Source: Bacillota bacterium
Lineage (GTDB): Bacteria; Bacillota; Sulfobacillia; Symbiobacteriales; Symbiobacteriaceae
DNA length: 64,000 bases
Assembly (NCBI GenBank): GCA_023623185.1
Contig: JAMNXV010000171.1
Coordinates: 27,147-91,146 of the forward strand
Reading direction: 5' to 3'
Shown here: positions 24,125 to 32,154 of the stretch, piece after piece
Position numbering within the stretch: the first letter of the stretch is position 1
Layout: each line of letters starts with the position of its first letter
The notes under the pieces: model-generated
The model's database searches: none
Seen by the model: only the letters and a program-made list of their open reading frames with translations
Told to the model about the DNA's origin: nothing
Translations under genes and position numbers: made by a program

Positions 24125-25235
24125 AAACGCCCTGAGCCTTCGCTGGCAGATCGTCCTGACGTTTTTGGCCAGCGGCGTCCTGGCGGTCGGCACGACCGTC
24201 GTGCTGCTCTTCATGGCGGCGACGGTGGGCAGCATGCTCCCGCCGCTCAACTTCATGTTGAATTTCCTGGCGAGCACGGTGGGCGTCTGGCCGGTAATCT
24301 TCGCGGTCACCGTCGTGCTGCTCTTCGTCTGGTACCTGCTGCTCAGCCAGCCGATGATCCGCTACATCGAGGCATTGAGCCGGGCGACGAACGAGGTCGC
24401 GCAGGGCAAGTACGATGTAACGCTGCCGCCCCGGGGCGCTGATGAGCTGGGCATCCTGGGGCAGAACCTGACGGCCATGGCGGAACAGGTGAAGCTCTCC
24501 CTCGTCCGGGAGCGGCAGGCGAACCAGGCCCGGTACGAGCTCATCACCGCCGTCTCCCACGACTTGCGGACGCCGCTCACCTCGGTGCTGGGCTACCTGC
24601 AGCTCATCGACGAGGACCGCTACCGGGATGAGGTGGAGCTGCGCTACTACGTGGACATGGCCTACGAGAAGTCCAAGCAGCTCAAGCGGCTGATCGACCA
24701 GCTCTTCGAGTTCACCCGCACCAGCCACGGGGGCATCGTGCTCCGCCCGGTGGCCATCAACCCGGCGGAGCTGCTGGAGCAGGTGGCGGAGGAGTTCGTG
24801 CCCGCGCTGCGTGAGGCGGACATGGAGTACCGGCTCCGGCTGCCGGAGGAGCGGGCGACGATCCACGCCGACCCCGACCTGCTGGTGCGGGTGTTGGAGA
24901 ACCTGATCTCCAACGCCATCCGCTACGGGCGGGAGGGCAAGGTGGTGGAGCTGGAGCTGGAGGTGCGCCGGGCCGAGCGGGCGGCGCTCCTGCGCGTGGC
25001 AAACCGGGGCAGTCCGATTCCGGCGCACCAGCTGGAGCACATCTTCGACAGCTTCTACCGGGGCGAGCGCTCCCGCTCGGGCCGCACCGGCGGCGCCGGG
25101 CTGGGGCTGGCCATCGTGAAGAACATCGTCACGCTGCATGGCGGCACCGTGCGGGCGATTAACGAGACTGACCGCACGGTTTTCGAGGTGCGGCTGCCGA
25201 TGGGGGCGCCGGCGGGGCTTGCAGGGCCCGGCTAG
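24102..25235 (+). CDS. Sensor histidine kinase, HAMP-containing
   Basis: About 377 residues. Two transmembrane segments at roughly 16-40 and 60-85 enclose a very short outer loop, so the sensor likely reads signals in or near the membrane. A HAMP region follows (IEALSRATNEVAQGKYDVTLPP). The H-box AVSHDLRTPLTSVLGYLQ is near 150, the N-box LENLISNAIRYG near 265, and the G-box GGAGLGLAIVKNIV near 330. No PAS domain is present, unlike WalK. The start is a TTG at 24102 or at 24114, both inside the regulator gene. Its stop codon shares the CTAG tetranucleotide with the convergent CPBP gene. Confidence 0.9.
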   Translation: MATRLRARNALSLRWQIVLTFLASGVLAVGTTVVLLFMAATVGSMLPPLNFMLNFLASTVGVWPVIFAVTVVLLFVWYLLLSQPMIRYIEALSRATNEVAQGKYDVTLPPRGADELGILGQNLTAMAEQVKLSLVRERQANQARYELITAVSHDLRTPLTSVLGYLQLIDEDRYRDEVELRYYVDMAYEKSKQLKRLIDQLFEFTRTSHGGIVLRPVAINPAELLEQVAEEFVPALREADMEYRLRLPEERATIHADPDLLVRVLENLISNAIRYGREGKVVELELEVRRAERAALLRVANRGSPIPAHQLEHIFDSFYRGERSRSGRTGGAGLGLAIVKNIVTLHGGTVRAINETDRTVFEVRLPMGAPAGLAGPG

Positions 25236-25867
25236 CCCAGGTGCGGAGGGATATAGAGCCCCAGGAAGACCGGCACCGCCAGGTTGCCCAGGTCGACGAG
25301 GACGTGGGACGCCAGGGCCCACCGGAGCGTCCCGGTCCGGCGGTAGGCGGCGGCCCAGGCGGCGCCCATGAGCAGGAGGGCGGCCAGGGCCGCCCCGTCG
25401 CGGTTGGCAACCGAGAAGACGCCGGCCACCAGCGGGTGAAACGCCACGAAGAGCGCAGTGGAGTAAGCCGCCCCGGCCCACGCGGGCCAGTGGGCGGTCG
25501 CGTCCAGCAGGAGCCCCCGCCAGTAGAACTCCTCGAACCACGGGTTGATGAGGGCGAACAGCAGCCAGGCGACCAGGATGGTGGGATCCGCCAGCAGGTG
25601 CAGGTTCTGCAGCAGGATCGGCAGGGGGATGAGGCCGACGAGCAGGGCCAGCGCCGTCCAGCCCCGGGCCCCGCGGGCGGGGGCGGTCCAGCGTCTCAGG
25701 GATCCGGGCTCACGGCCCAGGGCGATGGCGCCCCCAAGGAGGCCCCAGTAGAGCAGGACCGTCGGCGCCCAGCCCCAGGGGCCCAGCGCGCGCAGCGCAA
25801 CCCGGGCGGCGACGTGGCAGGCGGCGATGATGAGGATCGGGGAGAGGATCAGGTACCGGCGGTTCAT
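25232..25867 (-). CDS. CPBP-family intramembrane glutamic metalloprotease-like protein
   Basis: 211 residues with about six hydrophobic helices, from the ATG at 25867 preceded by AGGAGGT. The abortive-infection/CAAX protease motif 1 is FEEFYWRG near 115, motif 2 is FVAFHPLV near 145, and motif 3 is HVLVDLGN near 192. All three supply the expected Glu and His residues. Members process prenylated peptides, confer bacteriocin self-immunity, or modulate membrane sensors. The gene is convergent with the kinase gene and divergent from the M23 peptidase, with the shared regulatory box in the divergent gap. This suggests it belongs to the same envelope-related regulon. Confidence 0.82.
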   Translation of the reverse strand: MNRRYLILSPILIIAACHVAARVALRALGPWGWAPTVLLYWGLLGGAIALGREPGSLRRWTAPARGARGWTALALLVGLIPLPILLQNLHLLADPTILVAWLLFALINPWFEEFYWRGLLLDATAHWPAWAGAAYSTALFVAFHPLVAGVFSVANRDGAALAALLLMGAAWAAAYRRTGTLRWALASHVLVDLGNLAVPVFLGLYIPPHLG

Positions 25868-26040
25868 CGTGGCACCTCCTTCGTGGCGGTGGCACCCGCG
25901 TGACATAACAGCATAATATTGTTACGAGGCGGAATTGGCAATACCAGGTCTCTGGCGTGCGCCCGCCCGTACGGCGGCGGGTTCGCCTGGCGCGGGATGC
26001 GGGGCGGGCTGCGGCGCCGCGGTATGCCGGCTTCTGTAAC

Positions 26041-26064
26041 CTTAAGGAACTCGTAAGATATAGG
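26041..26064. promoter_or_regulatory. Second copy of the direct-repeat regulatory box
   Basis: CTTAAG at 26041-26046 and CGTAAG at 26052-26057 repeat the 11-bp-phased hexamers found at 23343-23359, with GATATAGG following. It lies in the 260-bp gap between the divergent CPBP and M23 genes, 64 bp before the M23 ribosome-site region. Binding by the 23423 response regulator is inferred. Confidence 0.65.
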
Positions 26065-26127
26065 TGAACAGGAAGCAAGGTCCCTGCGGTACGGTAGGGG
26101 TATCAAGCTGGATGGAGGATACCCCTG

Positions 26128-26694
26128 GTGTACAGTCGCAGATGGCTGCTTCCGCTGCTCCTGTTGCTTGCTCTCCCACTCACCGTCTGGGGTGCGCTGC
26201 CGACCGCGGCGGTGGATCCTGGGCGGGACGTGCAGGCGATCGGCCGCTGGATCCGGGACCGGCAGGACCCGGCGGCGCCCGCCCCGCAGTCTCCTTTCGC
26301 CTGGCCGGCTCCCGGGCACACCGAGATCACGTCGGACTACGGCTTCTGGCTGCACCCGCTGCTGAAGCGGCTCCGGCTGCACGCAGGCGTCGACATCGGC
26401 GCACCCGAGGGGGCGGCTGCGGTCGCGTGCTTCGACGGCGTCGTGATCGCCGCAGCAGAGCTCCCGGCTTACGGGCAGGTCGTCGTGCTGGACCACGGTG
26501 GGGGGCTGGCCAGCGTCTACGCCCACCTGTCGGCGATCGCCGTGGAGGAGGGCGACCGGCTGCAGCGCGGCGACGAGGTGGGGCGCATCGGCGCGACCGG
26601 TCAGGTGACGGGCCCGCACCTGCACTTTGAGCTGTGGCAGGGCGGCGAGCCGGTGGATCCCCTGCGCCTCGCGAACCTGGCGGGCTTGCCCTAG
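26128..26694 (+). CDS. M23-family metallopeptidase (LytM-like)
   Basis: 188 residues with a GTG start, preceded by GGATGGAGG. A signal peptide covers about residues 1-28 (LLPLLLLLALPLTVWGALP). The LytM domain has its zinc ligands in HAGVDIG (His-x3-Asp) near residue 85 and HLHFE near 165, with the KRLRLHAGVD context. It would cut peptidoglycan cross-bridges or stem peptides outside the cell, or act as an activator of amidases if inactive, but both ligand motifs are intact. The upstream box matches that of the two-component system. It ends 15 bp before the metF promoter -10. Confidence 0.9.
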   Translation: MYSRRWLLPLLLLLALPLTVWGALPTAAVDPGRDVQAIGRWIRDRQDPAAPAPQSPFAWPAPGHTEITSDYGFWLHPLLKRLRLHAGVDIGAPEGAAAVACFDGVVIAAAELPAYGQVVVLDHGGGLASVYAHLSAIAVEEGDRLQRGDEVGRIGATGQVTGPHLHFELWQGGEPVDPLRLANLAGLP

Positions 26695-26714
26695 GGAGTG
26701 GAGGTTGCTATACT
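26686..26714 (+). promoter_or_regulatory. Promoter of the SAM-riboswitch/metF transcript
   Basis: TTGCCC at 26686-26691, a 17-bp spacer and TATACT at 26709-26714, preceded by TGC as an extended -10. The -35 lies inside the last codons of the M23 gene. Confidence 0.75.
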
Positions 26715-26742
26715 GTCCCCAAACAATTCAATACCCGCTCGA

Positions 26743-26896
26743 TTCATCGAGAGTGGCGGAGGGACTGGCCCCATGATGCCACGGCAACCGCTCCGGTCTG
26801 GAGAACGGTGCCAAGTCCAGCGGACGTCAGGTCCGAGAGATGAAGCGTGCGCAGCAGTCGGCTGTCTGCGAACCCTTCGTTCTCGAAGGGTTCTTT
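26743..26896 (+). promoter_or_regulatory. SAM-I (S-box) riboswitch with terminator
   Basis: S-adenosylmethionine-binding leader. The aptamer runs from TTCATC at 26743 (P1) to GATGAA at 26839-26844. Conserved core elements are GAGAGTGGCGGAGGGACTGG, GATGCCACGGCAACC, the GGTGCCAAGTCC segment and the closing GTCCGAGAGATGA. The expression platform is the terminator at 26870-26896. High SAM would stabilise P1 and termination, turning off metF. Recognition is by direct match to the well-known consensus. Confidence 0.95.
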
Positions 26897-26897
26897 A
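26870..26897 (+). terminator. Riboswitch-controlled terminator before metF
   Basis: GAACCCTTCG, TTCT, CGAAGGGTTC, then TTTA. The perfect 10-bp stem follows the SAM-I aptamer by 25 nt. Confidence 0.93.
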
Positions 26898-26924
26898 TGT
26901 CTAAAGAGATAAGGAGGGAGCGCC

Positions 26925-27827
26925 ATGGCCCGCTTGATGCACAGGCTGCAGCAGGGCGCGTTCTGCGTCACGGTGGAGATCGACCCGCCCAAGGGGGCGA
27001 GCGTCACGAAGACATTGGAGCGGGTACGGCGCTTCGGCGACCGGGTCGATGCGGTGAACGTGGCGGACTGCCCGATGGCCAACGTGCGGATGAGCCCCAT
27101 CACCCTGGCCCACCTGCTGCAGCGGGACGGCCAGGTGGAGGCCATCTTCCACCTGACCACCCGGGACCGCAACGTCATCGGCCTGCAGGCCGAACTGCTG
27201 GGCGCGGCGGGGCTGGGGGTCCGCAACATCCTGGCCCTGCGCGGCGACAACCCGGAGCAGGGCGACCACCCCGGCGCCCGGGGCGTGTTCGAGGTGGACA
27301 CCATCGGGCTGATCCGGCTGGCGGCCACGCTGAACCGGGGGCAGACGCTCGCGGGTGGCGCCCTGGAGCAGGGCACCGACTTCGCCATCGGCTGCGCCTG
27401 CAATCCGGCGGCGGAGGACCTGGAGGCCGAGGTCTCCCGGCTCGAGCAGAAGGTGGAGGCCGGGGCACACTTTGCGCAGACCCAGCCCATTTACGACCCC
27501 CGTCAGCTGGAGCGGTTCCAGGCGAAGCTGGCGGGCCGGGTGAAGATCCCGATCCTCTACGGCATCCTGCCGCTGAAGAGCTATGAGTTTGCCGACCGGC
27601 TGAACCGGACCGTGCCGGGCATCGTCATTCCCGACTGGGCCCTGGAGCGGATGCGGGGCAAGGGCGAGGAGGAGGGGCTGCGGCTCGTCGCCGAGCTGCT
27701 GCGGGAGATCGGGCCCCACGTTCACGGGGTGCACATCTTCCCGATGAACAGCGCAAAGCGGGTCGTGGCGGTCCTGGATATCATCGACGAACTGGGACTG
27801 CGCCAGTCGGCCCGCGCGGGGGTGTAG
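26925..27827 (+). CDS. metF: Methylenetetrahydrofolate reductase
   Basis: Reduces 5,10-methylene-THF to 5-methyl-THF, the methyl donor for methionine synthase. The 300-residue barrel shows FCVTVEIDPPKGAS at the N-terminus, the HLTTRDRN segment near 75, ILALRGDNP near 105, GCACNPAAE, and AHFAQTQPIYD near 185. This is the short FAD-dependent bacterial MetF type. The ATG at 26925 follows AAGGAGGG by 7 bp. Expression is placed under SAM control by the upstream riboswitch. The methionine synthase activation-domain gene begins about 30 bp after the stop. Confidence 0.93.
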   Translation: MARLMHRLQQGAFCVTVEIDPPKGASVTKTLERVRRFGDRVDAVNVADCPMANVRMSPITLAHLLQRDGQVEAIFHLTTRDRNVIGLQAELLGAAGLGVRNILALRGDNPEQGDHPGARGVFEVDTIGLIRLAATLNRGQTLAGGALEQGTDFAIGCACNPAAEDLEAEVSRLEQKVEAGAHFAQTQPIYDPRQLERFQAKLAGRVKIPILYGILPLKSYEFADRLNRTVPGIVIPDWALERMRGKGEEEGLRLVAELLREIGPHVHGVHIFPMNSAKRVVAVLDIIDELGLRQSARAGV

Positions 27828-27859
27828 GCAAGCTGCAGCACACGATTCTGCGCCCGGCC

Positions 27860-28552
27860 GTGGACGAGCTTGCGGCTCCGCTTCCCGAGGTGCTCCGCCT
27901 GCTGGGCTACCGGCAAGGGCGCACGCGGCTTTCCCAGCGTGATCTGGCCCTGGTGGAGCGAGGCCTCGCCCTGGCGCGGGAGGCGGCGACGCCGGCCGCC
28001 AGTGTGGCCTACTGCGCCGTCACCGTGGAGGGGGATGGGGTCCGCGCCGGCGTGCCGGGGATCGGGTGGCGCTCCCGCAGCCTGGCCCGGCTGCTGGCGG
28101 GGGCCGACGGCGTCTCGCTGGTGGCGGCCACCCTGGGTCCGGGCGTGGACGAACTGACTCGGGATCTGTTCGCACGGGACGAGTACGCCCTCGCCGCGGT
28201 GGTGGATGCGGCGGGCTCGGTCCTGGTGCAGGGGCTCGCGGAGTGGGTGCGGGAGGCGCTGCTGCACCGGGCTGGTCTTGCACACGCCGGCGCCGGTCAG
28301 GTCGGCGTGAAGCTGACGCCGCTGTACGGCCCCGGCTACGGCGACTGGCCGGTGGAGGAGCAGATCGGGCTGGTGACCCTGGCGGGCGGCCCGCAGATCG
28401 GCCTTAGTTGCACGCCGACGTGTTACCTGGTGCCGCAGAAGTCGCTGGTGGGTCTGATCGGGTGGCTGCCTCCGGAAGGGCGGGACTGGTCGCCGGTGGG
28501 CTGCACCCGCTGCACGCTGGTGGACTGTGCGTACCGGGTGGGGAGACGGTAG
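27860..28552 (+). CDS. Stand-alone methionine synthase activation-domain protein
   Basis: 230 residues resembling the C-terminal SAM-binding activation module of cobalamin-dependent methionine synthase, which re-methylates inactive cob(II)alamin. Markers are EVLRLLGYRQGRTRLS at the N-terminus, ATLGPGVDELTRDLF near 95, and KLTPLYGPGYGDWPVEEQ near 155, which contains the RxxxGYxxxP-like core. The last 20 residues contain three Cys (GCTRCTLVDCAYRVG). The start is uncertain: no good ribosome site precedes the GTG at 27860, and a CTG at 27833 would add LQHTILRPA-type residues. It follows metF closely and complements the activation-domain-less MetH encoded at 29442. Confidence 0.82.
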   Translation: MDELAAPLPEVLRLLGYRQGRTRLSQRDLALVERGLALAREAATPAASVAYCAVTVEGDGVRAGVPGIGWRSRSLARLLAGADGVSLVAATLGPGVDELTRDLFARDEYALAAVVDAAGSVLVQGLAEWVREALLHRAGLAHAGAGQVGVKLTPLYGPGYGDWPVEEQIGLVTLAGGPQIGLSCTPTCYLVPQKSLVGLIGWLPPEGRDWSPVGCTRCTLVDCAYRVGRR

Positions 28553-28658
28553 ATCCACCTCGGGTTTGCCGCCGTTCCGACTGCCCGTGCCCCGGGGGTG
28601 GCGCTGCTCGTTGAATCGGACTCCGGACTTAGCATGCACGCCGTAACTACCCTCGGCC

Positions 28659-29015
28659 GTGCCGCGGACGAACTGCGGCGAGTTGCGACTTCGCCCGCCG
28701 GCCAAGTGGAAATCCACCGCAGTTCGCACGCTTCGCCCGACTTCTACACGGGCTAGCGACTCGGGCCATGGCTCGTCGTTGCGGACCAAGTGCGTCCAAT
28801 TTCGACTTCGCCCGCTGGCCAAGTGGAAATCCACCGCAGTTCGCACGCTTCGCCCGACTTCTACACGGGCCAGCGACTCGGGCCATGGCTCGTCGTTGCG
28901 GACCAAGTGCGTCCAATTTCGACTTCGCCCGCTGGCCAAGTGGAAATCCGTCGCACTTCGCACGCGTCGCTCGACTTCTAAACGGGTCGGCGACCCGGCC
29001 CAGGGCTCGCCGATG
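28659..29015. repeat. 117-bp tandem repeat, three units
   Basis: Units start near 28659, 28776 and 28893; GACTTCGCCC recurs at 28687, 28804 and 28921. Units two and three differ at only a handful of positions over most of their length; the first and last edges are more diverged. The length is divisible by three, so several frames stay open on both strands, but no ribosome site or recognisable domain supports a gene. It occupies the first half of the 889-bp gap before metH. Confidence 0.9.
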
Positions 29016-29069
29016 GCGGAAGGCACCAGTGTAGCGGCGGGCAAGGTGCTTCTGGAGGCTCCCCCGAGT

Positions 29070-29345
29070 GGGAACCGCAAGTTTTACGCTTTGGTCTGAA
29101 GGCGGAAGCGAAAAAGTGGCGGTTCCGGGATGGCCCCGGCGGGGTTGGATGCCTGCGTACTCGTTCGTGGCTCCAGTGCGCCGCTGCGGATCGACCGCTA
29201 GGCGACATAAGATGGCTGCTAGGTTGACGTAATGCGTCGTTGGGGCGTGGGCCACAGGTTTCTGGGGGCCGCTCCCGAGTGGGAACCGCAAGTTTTACGC
29301 TTTGGTCCGAAGGCGGAAGCGAAAAAGTGGCGGTTGCGACGAGGC
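29070..29345. repeat. 211-bp repeat family, locus A (one unit plus the hairpin of a second)
   Basis: GGGAACCGCAAGTTTTACGC occurs at 29070 and again at 29281, exactly 211 bp apart. Each is the left arm of an imperfect hairpin whose right arm is GCGAAAAAGTGGCGG. Further along the unit is a conserved box, GGCGACATAAGATGGCTGCT at 29201 followed by GTTGACGTAATGCG at 29223. The same unit recurs at 63273-63740. The metH gene starts about 100 bp after this locus. Confidence 0.88.
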
Positions 29346-29441
29346 GCCGGAGTGGCGAGGGGAACGCTGCTACTGGCGGCACAGTCAGAAACCGGCGCGA
29401 TCGCCGGCGTCGGGGAACGAGCCAGGAGGAGGAGCAAGACA

Positions 29442-32108
29442 ATGAAGCTGGACGAGATGCTGGGCCGCGAGATCCTGGTTTTCGACGGCGCCATGGGCAC
29501 GATGCTCCAGGCCCGGGGGCTGCCCGCAGGGGCGTGCCCGGACCTGTGGAACATCGAGCGCCCGGATGAAGTGATCGCCGTGCACCGGGAATACGTCGAG
29601 GCCGGGGCGCAGATCATCGAGACCAACACCTTCGGCGCCACCCCGTTGCGGCTCAGCCACTACGGCCTGCAGGACCGGTGCCATGAGATCACGGTCGCCG
29701 GGGTGCGCTGCGCCCGGGAGGCCGCCGCCGGGCGCGCCTGGGTCGCCGGTTCGATGGGGCCGCTGGGGGCCCTGGTGGAGCCCCTCGGCGAGCTGCCCTT
29801 CGACGAGGCCTACGCCCAGTTCGCCGCCCAGGCCCGGGCGTTCGCCGAGGCGCAGCCGGACTTCATCATCATCGAGACCATCGCCGACCTGAACGAACTG
29901 CGGGCGGCGGTGCTGGCCTGTAAGGATCACGCGCCGGGCATCCGGATCATCGCGCAGATCACCGTCGACCCCAGCGGCCGGGCGTTCACCGGCACCGACC
30001 CCGAGACCGCCGCGCTGGTGCTGCAGTCGCTGGGGGCCGATGTCATCGGCTTCAACTGTTCGGTGGGACCCGACGTGCTGGTGGACGTCGTGGCCCGCAT
30101 GGCCCGGGTCGCCCGGGTGCCGATCTCGGTGCTGCCCAACGCCGGGCTGCCGCTGCTCCAGCCGGACGGCTCCACCCGGTTCCCGATGGGGCCTGAGGAG
30201 TTCGCGGCGTACGGGCCGAAGCTGGTCGCGGCCGGGGCATCGCTGGTGGGCGGGTGCTGCGGCACGACGCCGGAGCACATCCGGCAGCTGCGGGCCGCGG
30301 TGGACGGGCTGAAGCCGCCGGGCCGCCAGGGCCCCCTCGCCCATACCCTGGGCCTGGCCTCCCGCACCCGGTCGCTCTTCTTCGTCGAGCAGAACCTGCC
30401 GGTGGTGATCGGCGAGCGCATCAATCCCACAGGCCGGAAACTACTGACCAAGGATATTAAGGAAGGCATCTTCGCGCGTGTAAGAACCGAGGCGAAGCGG
30501 CAGGTGGCCGCCGGCGCCGCGGTGCTGGACGTGAACGTGGGTGTGCCGCTCATCGACGAGGCGGCGGCCATGGCCCGGGCCGTGCGGGTGATCCAGGATG
30601 CCGTGGATGTGCCCCTCTGCCTCGACTCGCCAGACCCCGCCGCCCTGGAGGCGGGGCTGAAGGCCTGTGTGGGCAAGCCCCTGCTCAACTCCTTCAGCCT
30701 GGAGGAGGGGCGGGCCGAGGCGGTGCTGCCGCTGGCGAAGCGCTACGGCGCCGCGGTGCTGGGCCTGACCATCGACGAGCAGGGCATTCCCGCCTCCGCC
30801 GAGCAGCGGCTGGCGATCGCCCGGCGGCTGGTGGCGGCAGCCGAGGCGCACGGCATTCCACGCCACGACGTGGTCATCGATCCCCTGGCGCTCACCGCCG
30901 GCGCCCAGCAGGCGGAGGCGAAGGAGACGCTGAAGGCGATCCGCTGGATTACGGAGGAGCTGGGGGTGCAGACCTCCCTGGGGGTGTCCAACATCTCGTT
31001 CGGGCTGCCCAACCGGCACTTCCTCAACGCCGTCTATCTGAACATGGCGGTGACCCAGGGGCTCGCCATGGCGATCATGAACCCCCTGGACGAGCGGATG
31101 ATGGACACCGTGCGGGCCCTGCGGCTCTTCCTCAACCGGGACCGCAACGCTGCGGTCTACATGCAGGTGGTGGGGCCGAAGCGGCTGGCCCACACGGTGG
31201 AGGAGGCGCTGAAGGTCGCCGCGAAGGCGGGGGCGATCGCGCCAGCCACGCCCGTGCAGGAGGCGGCGGCGGGCGCTGTGCCGCAGGCAAAGGCGCCTGC
31301 AGCTGCCGGGTCCGCCCCGGCGGTAGGCGCCAAAGCGGGCGGTGCGGCAACAGAAGGTTCCGCAACGGAAGGTGCCACAACGGATGGTACCCCAGCGGAA
31401 AGCACCTCAGCGGAAGGTATCGCAACGGAAGCCAGGACGGCGGAAACCGATGCGCTCGGCCGCCGGCTCTACGACGCCATCCTGGAGGGCGACCGGGACG
31501 CCATCCTGCCCCTCGTGGAGCAGGGGCTTGCCGAGGGGCGCGATCCCATGGCCATGCTCAACCGGCACCTCATCCCGGCGATCGAGGAGGTTGGCCGGCT
31601 GTTCGGCGAGGGCGTCTACTTCCTGCCCCAGCTTATGCTCTCCGCCCAGGCGATGAAGAAGGCCTTCTCCCGGCTGAAGCCCGAGATCCAGAAGGCGAAG
31701 GTGGGCCAGAGCGAGATCGGCACGGTGGTGCTGGCCACGGTGCAGGGCGACATCCACGACATCGGCAAGAACATCGTCGCCGTGCTGCTGGAGAACTACG
31801 GCTTCAAGGTCGTCGACCTGGGGCGCGATGTGAAGAACGAGGTGGTGCTGGAGGAGGCCCGCCGGGTCGGGGCGGACATGGTCGGCCTCTCTGCCCTGAT
31901 GACCACCACCATGCCCCAGATGAAGCGGGTGATCGACCTCTTCGCCCGGGAGGGCTTCGACTGCCCGGTGCTGGTGGGCGGCGCGGCCACAACGAAGGCG
32001 TTCGCCGAGCAGATCGGCGCCCGGGGGCACGGGCGGGACGCGCAGGAGGCCGTGGCCCTCGCCCTGGAGGTGTTGAAGGAGCGGCGGGGCGCGAGACCGG
32101 ATGCTTAG
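29442..32108 (+). CDS. metH: Cobalamin-dependent methionine synthase lacking the activation domain
   Basis: Transfers a methyl group from methyl-THF to homocysteine through cobalamin. The 888-residue protein has a homocysteine/zinc domain at 1-300 with FNCSVGP and GGCCGTTPEH supplying the Cys ligands. A pterin-binding domain starts near 321 (VIGERINPTGRK). A Thr/Glu/Ala-rich linker of 5-residue repeats lies at about 628-666, and the B12 cap and Rossmann domains fill 668-880 with GDIHDIGKN, where the His is the lower cobalt ligand. E. coli MetH is about 1,230 residues; here the C-terminal activation domain is absent and supplied by the 27860 gene. The ATG at 29442 follows AGGAGGAGG. The next gene may overlap or follow within 50 bp. 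Confidence 0.93.
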   Translation: MKLDEMLGREILVFDGAMGTMLQARGLPAGACPDLWNIERPDEVIAVHREYVEAGAQIIETNTFGATPLRLSHYGLQDRCHEITVAGVRCAREAAAGRAWVAGSMGPLGALVEPLGELPFDEAYAQFAAQARAFAEAQPDFIIIETIADLNELRAAVLACKDHAPGIRIIAQITVDPSGRAFTGTDPETAALVLQSLGADVIGFNCSVGPDVLVDVVARMARVARVPISVLPNAGLPLLQPDGSTRFPMGPEEFAAYGPKLVAAGASLVGGCCGTTPEHIRQLRAAVDGLKPPGRQGPLAHTLGLASRTRSLFFVEQNLPVVIGERINPTGRKLLTKDIKEGIFARVRTEAKRQVAAGAAVLDVNVGVPLIDEAAAMARAVRVIQDAVDVPLCLDSPDPAALEAGLKACVGKPLLNSFSLEEGRAEAVLPLAKRYGAAVLGLTIDEQGIPASAEQRLAIARRLVAAAEAHGIPRHDVVIDPLALTAGAQQAEAKETLKAIRWITEELGVQTSLGVSNISFGLPNRHFLNAVYLNMAVTQGLAMAIMNPLDERMMDTVRALRLFLNRDRNAAVYMQVVGPKRLAHTVEEALKVAAKAGAIAPATPVQEAAAGAVPQAKAPAAAGSAPAVGAKAGGAATEGSATEGATTDGTPAESTSAEGIATEARTAETDALGRRLYDAILEGDRDAILPLVEQGLAEGRDPMAMLNRHLIPAIEEVGRLFGEGVYFLPQLMLSAQAMKKAFSRLKPEIQKAKVGQSEIGTVVLATVQGDIHDIGKNIVAVLLENYGFKVVDLGRDVKNEVVLEEARRVGADMVGLSALMTTTMPQMKRVIDLFAREGFDCPVLVGGAATTKAFAEQIGARGHGRDAQEAVALALEVLKERRGARPDA
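31333..31440. repeat. 15-bp in-frame repeat in the metH linker
   Basis: About seven degenerate copies of GGTNCCGCAACGGAA encode a Gly-Ser/Ala-Ala/Thr-Thr-Glu pattern between the pterin and cobalamin domains. It lengthens a flexible linker and keeps the frame. Confidence 0.8.
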
Positions 32109-32154
32109 TCGCAGCCCAGCCCCCGGGAGCGGGCTGAAAAAGGGGGGGCCTACG

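Noticed and set aside
28647..29442. Open frames of 150-450 codons on both strands of the 117-bp and 211-bp repeats
   Set aside because: They arise because 117 is a multiple of three. No domain, start context or codon-bias support exists.
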